From contig JANXVN010000057.1 of the NCBI GenBank assembly GCA_025351645.1, positions 1-35,403 of the forward strand: a stretch of 35,403 nt of DNA, in the 5' to 3' direction. A program made the position numbers and the translations under genes. Under the pieces are notes generated by a model that ran no database searches, had not been told where the DNA came from, and was given only the letters and a program-made list of their open reading frames with translations. Source of the DNA: Ferruginibacter sp. (GTDB lineage Bacteria; Bacteroidota; Bacteroidia; Chitinophagales; Chitinophagaceae). Below, piece by piece: positions 17,227 through 25,805 of this stretch. The first letter of the stretch is position 1. Every line of letters starts with the position of its first letter.

Positions 17227-18519
17227 ATGAAAATACAGTACTTATTATGCCTGTTACTGGTAAATGTTGTTGCCTGCCAACAAAAAGCTACTTGCCAGCA
17301 AAACACAAACGGAGCTGTAATCCGTGCCTCTATCAAAAAGGAAACTGATAGCATTTTTAATAAGCTTGTTGGCATCAGGAGAGACTTTCACGCAAACCCT
17401 GAATTAGCCAGAAAGGAAATACGCACACAACAAAAGATAGCTCAATATTTACTTGGGCTGGGGCTTGAAGTTGATACAAGCATTTATGGCCACAGTGTTA
17501 CAGGCATTTTAAAGGGAGGCAAAAAGGGTAAAAAAATAGCCTGGCGGGCCGAAATGGATGCGCTTCCAAATAGCTTCCCTGATGAGGTTGATTTTAAATC
17601 TACCATAAATGGCGTTCAGCATGGTTGCGGCCACGATGTGCACATGGCCATTGCATTGGGAATAGCGGAAGTGCTTGCAAAACATAAAGCCTCTTTACAT
17701 GGAACGGTGTACTTTATTTTTCAACCTGAAGAAGAAACTTTTATTGGGGCAAAAAAGATGATAGGCAATGGCTTGCTTGCCAAAATAAAACCTGATGAAA
17801 TTTATGGGCTACACGTAACAGCATTGCCTGCAGGGCAAATAATGGTGAGGCCGGATGAATTATTCGCATGGCAAAAAAAAGTACAGATAAGGCTTAAAGA
17901 TGAGTTGACAAAGGAACAAGCAAATGAACTATCTAAAAATATCTATATGCTATTATCCCGTGCCAAAACCGGTAGCAAGCCCTGGGAAATACAAAATATT
18001 TCAGACTCGCAAATTGGGCTTTCAAACCCCAATACTATTTTTACAGATTACCTGATAATGGACGAAAAATTTACCATCTACCATAAAAATGGAGAACTAT
18101 TTTTGGAGGCTTATTTATATGAGACGGACTCTGCTAAATTGAAAAACATCATCCCTGCAATTGATCAATTAATAGCAGCCAATAATTATAAAGATAAGCT
18201 GCTATCCATTTCATTTACACAGGCAAACCCCACAGTTATCAATAATAAAAGCTTAACGGGCATTGCAGTAAAAACATTGAACAACATTTATGGCAAAGGT
18301 TATGTAGTTGCTGACTATGGCCAGGCACCGTTTTTTAATGATGACTTTGCCTATTTCCAACAAAAGATACCTGGTGTATTTTTCTTTTTTGGAGGCTCCA
18401 ATATTGAAAAGGGAATGATAGCAATGAACCATGCCCCCAATTTTAAAGTGGATGAAGCGTGTATAAGGACTGGCGTGGAAAGCTTCTCTTCCTTAATAAT
18501 TGAAAGGCTAAAAAAGTAA
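17227..18519 (+). CDS. M20-family amidohydrolase lipoprotein
   Basis: 430 residues. The start MKIQYLLCLLLVNVVACQQ is a lipoprotein signal with acceptor Cys 17. The M20D/amidohydrolase metal site is visible: RRDFHANPEL (51-60), RAEMDALP (107-114), GCGHDVHMA (133-141, Cys134 and His136), FQPEEE (165-170), GLHV (194-197) and a C-terminal MNHAPNFKVDE. This family removes acyl groups from N-acyl amino acids or similar amides. The lipid anchor puts it in the periplasm or on the outer membrane, so a role in processing external N-acyl compounds or peptides is likely. It is a single-gene unit. Confidence 0.88.
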   Translation: MKIQYLLCLLLVNVVACQQKATCQQNTNGAVIRASIKKETDSIFNKLVGIRRDFHANPELARKEIRTQQKIAQYLLGLGLEVDTSIYGHSVTGILKGGKKGKKIAWRAEMDALPNSFPDEVDFKSTINGVQHGCGHDVHMAIALGIAEVLAKHKASLHGTVYFIFQPEEETFIGAKKMIGNGLLAKIKPDEIYGLHVTALPAGQIMVRPDELFAWQKKVQIRLKDELTKEQANELSKNIYMLLSRAKTGSKPWEIQNISDSQIGLSNPNTIFTDYLIMDEKFTIYHKNGELFLEAYLYETDSAKLKNIIPAIDQLIAANNYKDKLLSISFTQANPTVINNKSLTGIAVKTLNNIYGKGYVVADYGQAPFFNDDFAYFQQKIPGVFFFFGGSNIEKGMIAMNHAPNFKVDEACIRTGVESFSSLIIERLKK

Positions 18520-18890
18520 ATGATTTGCCAGCGTGCGAGATACTGTTTTAGTGCTGTAAGTTTTAGCAGCCACCTAAATAAAATTATCTACACTTGTTTC
18601 TTTTTTAGATCCACACAATCAATAGCAAAAAATTACAAAATAATAAATGCTATGGTTTTATGAATATTTTTTTAAAAAAATAGCGCTGCAGATAGGTTGT
18701 TTGGATATATATATAACATTGCAAGACTAAAGGTTGAGGTTTTTGCTTTTAGTTTTAAGAAGGATTGTTGAAGGGCGGATAATATTTACATTTTCATGTT
18801 GTGGATAATGGCTAAGCACCTGCACCCTATAATGTTTATAGACATAATAATTTGTAACATATACATTTCAGCATATCTTGTAAATAAAAA
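18520..18890. other. Intergenic, nothing recognised
   Basis: 371 A/T-rich bases without a repeat copy, terminator or reading frame that could be supported. Confidence 0.35.
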
Positions 18891-19085
18891 ATGGAAAAAC
18901 GTATACTCGGTATTATTTTAACTTTATTAGGCGTTGCCGGCCTTATTTACGCCGGCATAAGTTTTATGAATGGAGGCGGTAGTGCAAAAAATGTAAAGGC
19001 TATTATTTTTTCCGGCGTACTTGGTGCTGTGTTCTTTTCTGCAGGCATTGGGTTAATAAAAAATACAAATGATAAGGCTAGTTGA
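18891..19085 (+). CDS. Small two-helix membrane protein
   Basis: 64 residues with two hydrophobic segments (LGIILTLLGVAGLIYAGISF and IIFSGVLGAVFFSAGIGLI) joined by a Gly-rich, charged loop (MNGGGSAKNVK). It ends in a polar tail, KNTNDKAS. Short proteins of this pattern are common and uncharacterised in Bacteroidota. It converges on the pseudouridine synthase gene. No function is proposed. Confidence 0.7.
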   Translation: MEKRILGIILTLLGVAGLIYAGISFMNGGGSAKNVKAIIFSGVLGAVFFSAGIGLIKNTNDKAS

Positions 19086-19193
19086 GTATAATATAAATAA
19101 ATTGCAATAGTTACACCTAATAGAATAGAGCCACTTGCATAGCCTGATAAAAGGAAGTTTTTTGTAGGTTTAAAAGGTATAATTCCATATTTT

Positions 19194-19799
19194 TCATGCT
19201 TCATTTTCCAGCAGCAGCAATTTAAAAAAAGTTGCTGCCTGCATTTCCTGCACTTCGCCTGGTTGAAGGTTACCCAGCTCCAAATCTTCAATAGCTATGC
19301 GTATAAGCCTTTTGCAATCGTGCCCCACGCCAGCCAGCATTTTTTTAATCTGGTGAAATTTGCCTTCGGTTAGTGTAATGTGCAGCCATGTTTGTGGCAG
19401 GTAATCTTTAAACTCCCGCAAGTGGCTGAAAAGATCGGGCGGCTTTTGCACAACAGTTACTTCGCAGGGCAGGGTAGTGTAGGGTTTATTGTTGATGCAT
19501 ATGGCCACACCATTGCGCAATTGCTGCAGGCTTTCTTTATTCATTATTTTTTCAGCTTGTACCAGGTAAGTCCGTTTATGCTTTGCATCACTTTCAAATA
19601 GCAGTTTGGTTATCCGTTTATCGGTAGTTAGTATTAGCAGGCCTTCGCTATTATTATCTAGCCGGCCTATGGCATGGGTGCCTTCGGGAAATATAAAATC
19701 CAATTCGCCCAGTAGCCGTACTTTTTCTGAGCTTACAAATTGCGATACCATTTGGTAAGGCTTGTTGATGATGAAGTAGCGGTTAATTATTGGAGCCAT
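19194..19799 (-). CDS. rluE: 23S rRNA pseudouridine synthase, RluE-like
   Basis: 201 residues without an N-terminal S4 domain. Motif II is AIGRLDNNSEGLLILT with the catalytic Asp at residue 48. FHQIKKMLAGVGHDCKRLIRIAIEDLELGNLQPGE is the C-terminal motif of the RsuA/RluB/E/F group. The start FIINKPYQMVSQF fits the family's first strand. Length and lack of S4 favour RluE, which makes the pseudouridine near the peptidyl-transferase centre; an RsuA-like specificity cannot be excluded. The gene is followed on the other side by SelD in the same direction, with repeat copy D between them. Confidence 0.78.
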   Translation of the reverse strand: MAPIINRYFIINKPYQMVSQFVSSEKVRLLGELDFIFPEGTHAIGRLDNNSEGLLILTTDKRITKLLFESDAKHKRTYLVQAEKIMNKESLQQLRNGVAICINNKPYTTLPCEVTVVQKPPDLFSHLREFKDYLPQTWLHITLTEGKFHQIKKMLAGVGHDCKRLIRIAIEDLELGNLQPGEVQEMQAATFFKLLLLENEA

Positions 19800-19846
19800 T
19801 TATTTTTTTATACAGGTTGGCGGGGAGTACATTTTAATTGATATTG

Positions 19847-19957
19847 CTATGGCGTTAAGTTAAAGGTTGTACTACTTTTTGCCTCACCCCAGCCCCTCTC
19901 CAAAGGGGATGGGGGCGTAACCCTTCGGGGCGAAAACCACTTAACTTAATGGCATTG
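19847..19957 (+). repeat. MITE/REP-like dispersed repeat, copy D (GC-rich core)
   Basis: The ends are GGCGTTAAGTTAA (19851-19863) and TTAACTTAATGGC (19941-19953). The core is in the opposite orientation to copies B and C: CCTCACCCCAGCCCCTCTCC, then AAAGGGGATGGGGG. Two hairpins are possible: CCCCT...AGGGG, and CCC-TTCG-GGG at 19921-19930. It lies between selD and the pseudouridine synthase gene, where it could also act as a terminator. Confidence 0.85.
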
Positions 19958-19989
19958 GTATAGGTTTATAAACCGGCGCCTAAATTATT

Positions 19990-21069
19990 TTATCCGTTTT
20001 GCACATGCACTACAATTTCTTTTTGTGCAACCATAACACCAATTGTTTCCGAATAAAGCTGATAAGATAAAAGTAATTCTTTTACTTCGTCTGCTGCCTG
20101 TGGGGCAACTGCTATCAGTAAGCCGCCACTTGTTTGTGGATCTGCCAAAATAGCTTTTGCGTAGTCGATATTTACATCGGGGGCGAAAGAAATTTTATGG
20201 CCATAACTATCCCAGTTCCTATCGGTGCCGCCGGGTATTGATTTATTGTCGATATAATATTTTAAGCTGTCTGTGATAAATGGGATTTTATTAAAATTTA
20301 TTACAGCGCTTAACCCGCTGCCTTCCGCCATTTCTGTAAGGTGGCCTAGCAAGCCGAAGCCGGTAACATCTGTCATGGCGTGAACTTTATTTATTTGCCC
20401 CAACATTTCGCCTGCTTTATTTAGTTCCATCATTTGCAAGGCAGCCAATTGTTTATGCCCTTCTTTAAGCAGCCCTTTTTTTTCTGCAGTGGTTAATATG
20501 CCAACACCAAGTTTCTTTGTAAGAAAAAGAATATCGCCTTGCTGTGCGGTATTGTTTTGCTTGATATTTTTAATAGGCACTATACCGTTTACAGCCAAGC
20601 CAAAGATAGGTTCCGGCGAATCGATGCTATGCCCGCCTGCGAGTGGGATGCCTGCTTCTTTGCAAATGCTTCGGCTGCCTTCAATTACCCGTTGTGCTAC
20701 TTCTGGTGGCAGCTTGTTTATTGGCCAGCCAAGTATGGCAATAGCAAGTATTGGCTTGCCGCCCATGGCATACACATCGCTAATGGCATTGGCACTTGCT
20801 ATGCGCCCGAAATTGTAAGGGTCATCAACAATGGGCATAAAAAAATCCGTGGTAGATATTAATGCAGTACCATTGCCCATATCATATACTGCTGCATCGT
20901 CTTTACTATGGTTGCCAACAATCAGTTTATCATTGTCTGGCATGGCAAGGCTGGTGCTTAAAATCTGGTCTAAGACTTTGGGCGATATTTTGCAGCCGCA
21001 ACCCGCCCCATGAGAGTATTGAGTAAGCTTTATGCTTGATAAGTCATTATTGATAAAATCTGTTGGCAT
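19990..21069 (-). CDS. selD: Selenide, water dikinase (selenophosphate synthetase)
   Basis: 359 residues. The N-terminal catalytic motif [15 protein letters not shown] places Cys24 and Lys27 at the positions of Cys17 and Lys20 in E. coli SelD; the catalytic residue is Cys, not selenocysteine. Further conserved parts are [47 protein letters not shown] and [10 protein letters not shown]. The enzyme makes monoselenophosphate from selenide and ATP. The next gene in the same direction upstream is mnmH, which uses the product. No selA, selB or tRNA-Sec was found in the window, so tRNA selenation is the only use visible here. Confidence 0.97.
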   Translation of the reverse strand: MPTDFINNDLSSIKLTQYSHGAGCGCKISPKVLDQILSTSLAMPDNDKLIVGNHSKDDAAVYDMGNGTALISTTDFFMPIVDDPYNFGRIASANAISDVYAMGGKPILAIAILGWPINKLPPEVAQRVIEGSRSICKEAGIPLAGGHSIDSPEPIFGLAVNGIVPIKNIKQNNTAQQGDILFLTKKLGVGILTTAEKKGLLKEGHKQLAALQMMELNKAGEMLGQINKVHAMTDVTGFGLLGHLTEMAEGSGLSAVINFNKIPFITDSLKYYIDNKSIPGGTDRNWDSYGHKISFAPDVNIDYAKAILADPQTSGGLLIAVAPQAADEVKELLLSYQLYSETIGVMVAQKEIVVHVQNG

Positions 21070-21391
21070 GTTATTTTTTATCGGTGATTATTATAAAAGA
21101 GATAAAAAGATTTTGGTGACAATTGAACATTTTTGTTTTAATACAAACATCATTGCCGTTAAGTTAAGGTGCCAATATTTCCATGGGAACATTTTGTGGC
21201 TAGCAACATTTACATTAAAGTTATGATGTTCCATCGCAACGTTTAGTGTTAACATCAGTATGGCGCAAGGCGCTCTTATGGAACGCTTTGCAATCTTACA
21301 TTTAATTTATCACCCAAATTTTTCGATGGAAAAAAGGACAATCCACTGATACAAGTTTACCACAATGGCATAAATTTTTAATTCTTAATTT
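21070..21391. other. selD-mnmH spacer with repeat end and inverted repeats
   Basis: 322 bases. It contains a repeat end at 21152-21169. GATGTT (21226-21231) pairs with AACATC (21250-21255), and GTTCCAT (21229-21235) with ATGGAAC (21278-21284). A possible other repeat end lies at 21364-21371 (AATGGCAT). No gene was seen. The spacer means selD may need its own promoter. Confidence 0.45.
21152..21169 (+). repeat. Repeat end, copy E
   Basis: ATTGCCGTTAAGTTAAGG matches the family end motif. A weak partner AATGGCAT occurs at 21364-21371, which would make an unusually long (~220 bp) or disrupted element. The usual core block was not found. Confidence 0.6.
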
Positions 21392-22468
21392 TTAACACAG
21401 CTTATTTAACGCCGCTACATTTGCTGCTGCATCAACTTTTTTACAAGGTATATTATTTAAGAGCTCGGTTAAATTATCTCTTTTGTGCAAGCCTTTTAAA
21501 TACCACTTATCATAATATTTCAATAGTACGGCAAAGCAATTGGTTATATCATCTTCCAATAAATAATTAATGGCTGTTTTTGTTTCTAGTCCACCTAACC
21601 TTTTTTTAATGCGCACAATGGCGGAAATCAACCTGTCTTTTGGAAACTTGCCATAACCTGCCGTAATATATTTCAACCTTTCATCAAACGGGATATCAAT
21701 AAAATATACCGCTGCGGATTGTTTGTTTTGATAAAGGGTATTAGGTATCTGCACGCTACCTATTCGTTGGCTTTCATCTTCCAGCCAAATACATTTGTTG
21801 CTGATTGGTTCAAGCGTTACCGCAAGCAGGTTCTCAAACATTTCCTGCGATGGCTGGGGGGGCTCGCCCAAGTCTCCAAACGCTGAGCCTTTGTGGGCTG
21901 CAAGGCCTTCCAGGTCTACAATTATTGCACCTGTTTGTTGTAATTGATGTAGCAATGGTGTTTTTCCACTTCCGGTATAGCCGCCTATTACTTTAAGGTC
22001 GTACTGCTTTTCAAATTGCTGTAAAACCCATTTCCTAAATGTTTTATAGCCGCCGGTAATGGTAAATACATTAAAACCGTAAAGGTCTAAAAGCCATGCC
22101 ACGCCTGCGCTGCGCATACCGCCACGCCAGCAATGTACCACTATTGTTTGTGGGTTGCTGGTAATAAAGCCCTGGTTATTTTTCGGGGATGCAGCTATTT
22201 TTTTACTGGCTATAATTTGTTCTACCTGTTCCACCATTGCGGCCATTTTGGGGCCAAAATAGTGTAGCCCGGCCTTAATAGCTTTTTCCCGGCTTTCTTG
22301 TTTGTACGCTGTACCCACTACTTTTCTTTCTTCATCAGAAAACAAGGGCAGGCTAATGGCATTGGGAATATGGGCATGGGCAAACTCGCCAGGGCTGCGT
22401 ACATCCAGCACAAGGCAAGCAGGTGCCATTTGTAGAAATTGTTGTATGCTAATTTTTTGTACCGCCAT
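21392..22468 (-). CDS. mnmH: tRNA 2-selenouridine synthase
   Basis: About 358 residues from ATG 22468 (MAVQKIS). An upstream ATG at 22480 adds four residues, but a TAnnTTTG-like motif (CAAATATA on the plus strand, 22478-22485) covers it. The N-terminal rhodanese domain has LVLDVRSPGEFAHAHIPNA and the active-site loop HCWRGGMRS with the Cys. A P-loop GGYTGSGKT opens the C-terminal NTP-binding domain, followed by DLEGLAAHKGSAFG. This is the SelU/YbbB layout. The enzyme converts 2-thiouridine to 2-selenouridine at the wobble position of Lys, Glu and Gln tRNAs using selenophosphate from SelD, the neighbouring gene. The two together complete the pathway. Confidence 0.95.
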   Translation of the reverse strand: MAVQKISIQQFLQMAPACLVLDVRSPGEFAHAHIPNAISLPLFSDEERKVVGTAYKQESREKAIKAGLHYFGPKMAAMVEQVEQIIASKKIAASPKNNQGFITSNPQTIVVHCWRGGMRSAGVAWLLDLYGFNVFTITGGYKTFRKWVLQQFEKQYDLKVIGGYTGSGKTPLLHQLQQTGAIIVDLEGLAAHKGSAFGDLGEPPQPSQEMFENLLAVTLEPISNKCIWLEDESQRIGSVQIPNTLYQNKQSAAVYFIDIPFDERLKYITAGYGKFPKDRLISAIVRIKKRLGGLETKTAINYLLEDDITNCFAVLLKYYDKWYLKGLHKRDNLTELLNNIPCKKVDAAANVAALNKLC

Positions 22469-22580
22469 AAATGAATACAAATATATTGCTTAGCTGCATC
22501 AATAGGGATATCTGTTTACAGAGCAGGTTTTATTGGTACGTAATAGCCTGGATACTGTGATTGCGTTACTTATTATTTAA

Positions 22581-23153
22581 TTATTTTACGTACGACCGTA
22601 AAACCTTAAATACCATCCTTTTATCCGCATTAGGGATTATTTTATATTGTATAACCTTTGTACCGCCGGTGGCAGTATCTGTATCTTCAGGTTTATAAAT
22701 AGGGAAACTGCGCAATAGCGAGCCTACAACAATGGTAAATTCATCATGCCCTTTGTACCCTTCCCTTATTTTTGGATCATCATAAATATCGGGGAAGGAA
22801 GCAGGCATTATAGCCGCATCGCTTGAATAAATACCCACAATAGTACCTTTCTCAAATTTGGTACCTGTGTAAACACACAACAATAAATCGGGGAACCCAT
22901 CATCATTTAAATCATCTACCAAAATTTTGGTTAGCCTGCCTTTTACATTAAAGGAAACATCCCTTACACTATTTTTAAATTTTTTGGGCGAGATGGTTAC
23001 TTCGTTTACATCTTCTTTTTTATTGCTGCAGGTAACACGGTAACCAGCATTGCCATAAAATGCAGTGGTATCTATTTTTAACCCTTGTGCCTTTACACAA
23101 ACAGGCATTAAAAAGCTAACTAATGTAAATGATAATATAGTAGAATAACGCAT
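22581..23153 (-). CDS. Secreted protein with a DxNxDGxxD calcium-type motif
   Basis: 190 residues from ATG 23153 (MRYSTILSF), chosen because it gives a clean signal peptide ending near VKA-QG. ATG 23180 would add nine residues. One FG-GAP/VCBS-like segment, VDDLNDDGFPDLLLCVYTG, lies near residues 80-100 and suggests a single calcium-binding propeller-like blade. The rest is beta-rich with no recognised domain. The protein is probably periplasmic or surface-exposed. It lies downstream of HU, separated by a strong terminator, so it needs its own promoter. Confidence 0.75.
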   Translation of the reverse strand: MRYSTILSFTLVSFLMPVCVKAQGLKIDTTAFYGNAGYRVTCSNKKEDVNEVTISPKKFKNSVRDVSFNVKGRLTKILVDDLNDDGFPDLLLCVYTGTKFEKGTIVGIYSSDAAIMPASFPDIYDDPKIREGYKGHDEFTIVVGSLLRSFPIYKPEDTDTATGGTKVIQYKIIPNADKRMVFKVLRSYVK

Positions 23154-23323
23154 TCTACAAATAAAAAGGTTTTTTGGCAAACCGCAATTTATTAAGATGG
23201 TAATTATACAATCGTTTCTGCCGATAGTAAATTTTAGCCTTTGTACTAAGCACTAAACACACGCCAAATAATATCACTGGCAAAGATTACAATGCAGCTT
23301 ATGGCAAATTGAGCAGGAATAAG

Positions 23324-23394
23324 TAAAAAGCTATGCCTAAGCCAAGCCTGTATTTATGTATAAACAAATGGCAGGTATAAGCATTAGGCATAGC
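23324..23394 (-). terminator. Rho-independent terminator of the HU-family gene
   Basis: Perfect 11-bp arms TTAGGCATAGC (23384-23394) and GCTATGCCTAA (23330-23340), with further pairing CAGG/CCTG inside a 43-nt spacer. On the minus strand the stem is followed by TTTTT. It begins 25 bases after the HU stop codon. Confidence 0.8.
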
Positions 23395-23418
23395 GACAAT
23401 TAAACACCTGTAAATTTA

Positions 23419-23745
23419 TTACATAATAGGGATTGGGCTTGCTAGCTTTTCCTTATTGGCAAAGTGGTTTTCATTACGTACTGCCAGCATAAATTCTTTT
23501 GCTGGCTTAAAAAAAGGTACCAGCCTTTCGGGCACATGCACAATGGTATTCTTTTTTACATTACGGCCTATAGTAGCATTTCTTTTTTTAACAATAAAGC
23601 TGCCAAAGCCACGCACGTATATGTTTTCTCCGTTAGTAAGGGAATCCTTTATCTCAGTAAAAAAGTTTTCCAGTGTTACCATTACATCAATTTTTGAGAT
23701 GCCTGTTTTCTTTGAAATGTCGAGTATTAAATCTGCTTTTCTCAT
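23419..23745 (-). CDS. HU/IHF-family DNA-binding protein
   Basis: 108 residues. The start MRKADLILDISKKTGISKIDVMVTLENFF is the helical dimer part, and IYVRGFGSFIVKKRNATIGRNV with VPFFKPAKEF is the beta-arm and C-terminal region of the bacterial histone-like family. A 15-residue tail (NENHFANKEKLASPI...) extends beyond the usual ~90 residues. It binds and bends DNA as a dimer; which subgroup (HU or IHF-like) it belongs to cannot be fixed. It faces a 612-base divergent region with operator-like palindromes. Confidence 0.92.
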   Translation of the reverse strand: MRKADLILDISKKTGISKIDVMVTLENFFTEIKDSLTNGENIYVRGFGSFIVKKRNATIGRNVKKNTIVHVPERLVPFFKPAKEFMLAVRNENHFANKEKLASPIPIM

Positions 23746-23871
23746 TGGGATTATTTTATTTAAAATGTATACTTAAAAATAAAATAATCGTTTTGCATCA
23801 CCAATATTCAGCAACAGAAATACAGGTAAAACAAAATTTTTGGATGGTCTTCTAAGCCATATTAGAATAAT

Positions 23872-23890
23872 TACTACATTGAATGTAGTA
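23872..23890. promoter_or_regulatory. 19-nt perfect palindrome, operator candidate
   Basis: TACTACATT-G-AATGTAGTA: two 9-bp arms around one base, 127 bases upstream of the HU start. No T-run follows and no gene ends nearby, so a dimeric regulator site is more likely than a terminator. Confidence 0.45.
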
Positions 23891-24114
23891 GGATAACTAA
23901 GCCATTTAATTGCCTAACAGGAAATTGCAAAATATGATTAGGAAAATGCAATAGATATATTAGGCCATCAGCATTTAATCCTATGCTTTACAAAATAAGT
24001 ATAAGCTGATTTTACCTACAACATGATTTTATTTTGTAGTGTTATAGCTACAACATGGCCACTTGCATTAAACCTACCTAATCTTATAATTGTGAAAGAA
24101 AATAAGTGACCGTT

Positions 24115-24219
24115 TAATGCCGTTACTTTAAGGCGTTGCTATCATAAAGGGCCTAAGCCCCATCTTTTTTGAGGAGTTGGCGGTGAGATAAAAAACAGGG
24201 ATACTATTGGCTTAATGAT
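24115..24219 (+). repeat. MITE/REP-like dispersed repeat, copy F
   Basis: The left end is TAATGCCGTTACTTTAAGG. The core CCCCATCTTTTTTGAGGAG is followed by TTGGCGGTGAGAT, in the same order as copies B and C. The right end has decayed, so its limit is approximate. Confidence 0.7.
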
Positions 24220-24357
24220 AAAAAAGGCAATATATTTATCAGCTAGCCCGTAAAAAAACAGCGTAGGTAGCAAGAGCTATTTTTCAACTATGGCAAAAAT
24301 TTGCCTATTTTTAAAATTGCAAGCCACGTGCAATCATTTTGCCAAAAACCATTTTAC

Positions 24358-24801
24358 ATGCAAAAAATATTTTTATGTACACTGTGTACTTTCTTCTTTT
24401 TAAATAATAGTTTTTGCCAAAAAGATAGTGTTGCCGGCAAACAAAATACCACAATTGCAACTGATGGAAAAGTATATGAGAAGGTAGAAATAGAAGCTGC
24501 GTTTCCGGGCGGTGCTGACGCATGGCGCTTATACCTTCAGCAAAACCTAAAGGCAAATGTGCCGGTAAAAAATGGAGCGCCAGCGGGCGAGTATAAGGTA
24601 ATAGTAAGGTTCATTGTATCTACTGATGGAAAAATAACAGCTGTTGAAGCTGAAACCGATTACGGGCATGGTATGGAAAAAGAAGTGATAAGGATAATTA
24701 AGAAGGGGCCTAAATGGCTGCCAGCCATGCAAAACGGAAAAAGTGTAAACGCTTATAGAAGGCAGCCAATTACTTTTTTAGTTACTAATGAAAAGCAATA
24801 G
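24358..24801 (+). CDS. Secreted TonB C-terminal-domain protein
   Basis: 147 residues from ATG 24358, chosen because it gives a signal peptide (MQKIFLCTLCTFFFLNNSFC, cleavage before QKDS). A TTG at 24301 would bury this. Residues ~45-145 form a TonB_C-like domain: AAFPGGADAWRLYLQQNL, EYKVIVRFIVSTDGKI, VIRIIKKGPKWLPAMQNGK, RRQPITFLV. Unlike true TonB it has no lasting membrane anchor and no Pro-rich linker, and no ExbB/ExbD genes are nearby. It is therefore likely a free periplasmic protein of unknown partner. It converges on the deacetylase gene. Confidence 0.82.
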   Translation: MQKIFLCTLCTFFFLNNSFCQKDSVAGKQNTTIATDGKVYEKVEIEAAFPGGADAWRLYLQQNLKANVPVKNGAPAGEYKVIVRFIVSTDGKITAVEAETDYGHGMEKEVIRIIKKGPKWLPAMQNGKSVNAYRRQPITFLVTNEKQ

Positions 24802-24869
24802 GCTGCTAATAAATGTTTTTAATATAAAAAAAGTAAACGGCAAGTATCAGTTTAGTTGGATGTTCCATG

Positions 24870-25658
24870 TTATTTGCGCCCCTGCCAGTCTTTAACATGC
24901 TGGGCAACTTCAAGCATTGGCGCTATCCAAATATCTTTTTGGTTTTGTTGTAAGTAATTAAGGAAAGCCCTATGCTCCGGCACCGTAATATTAAGCGAAT
25001 TGCCGCCACCTACGCCATGAAATAGTATTACCAATAGCGAATTGGTTTCCATTGCTTTTTGTACCCATCCTTTCATTTGAAGTGCGGTATTACTGTCTAC
25101 CACATAACAATCTATTGCATATAAATCCACATCTTTTATTGTATGCATTTGGTTGTTGACGGCCCTTGCTGCCACAAAGTCTTTCTTCATGCCGTCCATA
25201 AAAGAGGAGTCGCCAATCTTCATGTCGCCACAGGTATAAGCAAATGTGCGGGTGGTTTTTCCATCTAAGGCTTGTAGAAAAACATTGGTCATCCTTGTCT
25301 CATCTACCATGCGCTTTACTGTATAATTATGTAGGTCATAGTCTTTGCTTACCCATTCTCGTCCGATGCCGCCTGTGCAGGGATGGTACAAAGTATGGTT
25401 GCCAAGTTCATAGCCTTTACTGGCTAGTTTTTTCCATTCATCCAGCCTTTTTTGTACAGAAGGAGAAAAAGCCGTGATATAAAAAGTAGCTTTTAACCCT
25501 AACGAATCAAGCAGCGGCACGGCATTATCCAACTGCTGGTCAATGGCATCATCATAAGTTAGTACCACAGTACATTTTTTGCCATTCCACGCCTGGGTAG
25601 CCTGGCCACTAGTGTACACATAAAAACCCAATGCAATAAACAAACACAATACTTTCAT
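24870..25658 (-). CDS. CE4-like polysaccharide deacetylase, secreted
   Basis: 262 residues with a signal peptide (MKVLCLFIALGFYVYTSGQA). The NodB-homology fold is shown by TVVLTYDDAID (Asp36/Asp37; the family norm is TFDDG) and GNHTLYHPC (His88 and His92, the HxxxH metal site). A later LLVILFHGVGG carries the distal His motif. CE4 enzymes remove acetyl groups from xylan, chitin or peptidoglycan. Its position 147 bases downstream of the CE15 esterase in the same direction suggests action on acetylated glucuronoxylan. Chitin or peptidoglycan as substrate cannot be excluded. Confidence 0.85.
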   Translation of the reverse strand: MKVLCLFIALGFYVYTSGQATQAWNGKKCTVVLTYDDAIDQQLDNAVPLLDSLGLKATFYITAFSPSVQKRLDEWKKLASKGYELGNHTLYHPCTGGIGREWVSKDYDLHNYTVKRMVDETRMTNVFLQALDGKTTRTFAYTCGDMKIGDSSFMDGMKKDFVAARAVNNQMHTIKDVDLYAIDCYVVDSNTALQMKGWVQKAMETNSLLVILFHGVGGGNSLNITVPEHRAFLNYLQQNQKDIWIAPMLEVAQHVKDWQGRK

Positions 25659-25805
25659 GGCCTTAATTTTAGTGTTAAATATAGTTTGCCAAAGTCGGCG
25701 TTTAACTATATTTTATTTTATGATAGAAAAATCTTCCTGCTAAAAATTTCAAAAGTTGCCGTAACGGCATAGGTTATAAGTTTAACCGTAGGCCCTGCAG
25801 CCATA

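Larger units (their letters stand above)
23746..24357. other. Divergent control region of HU and TonB-C genes
   Basis: 612 bases between two divergent genes. It holds the 19-nt perfect palindrome at 23872-23890, a direct repeat CTACAACATG at 24016-24025 and 24048-24057 with TGTAG between, and repeat copy F. No gene was seen. Confidence 0.5.
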
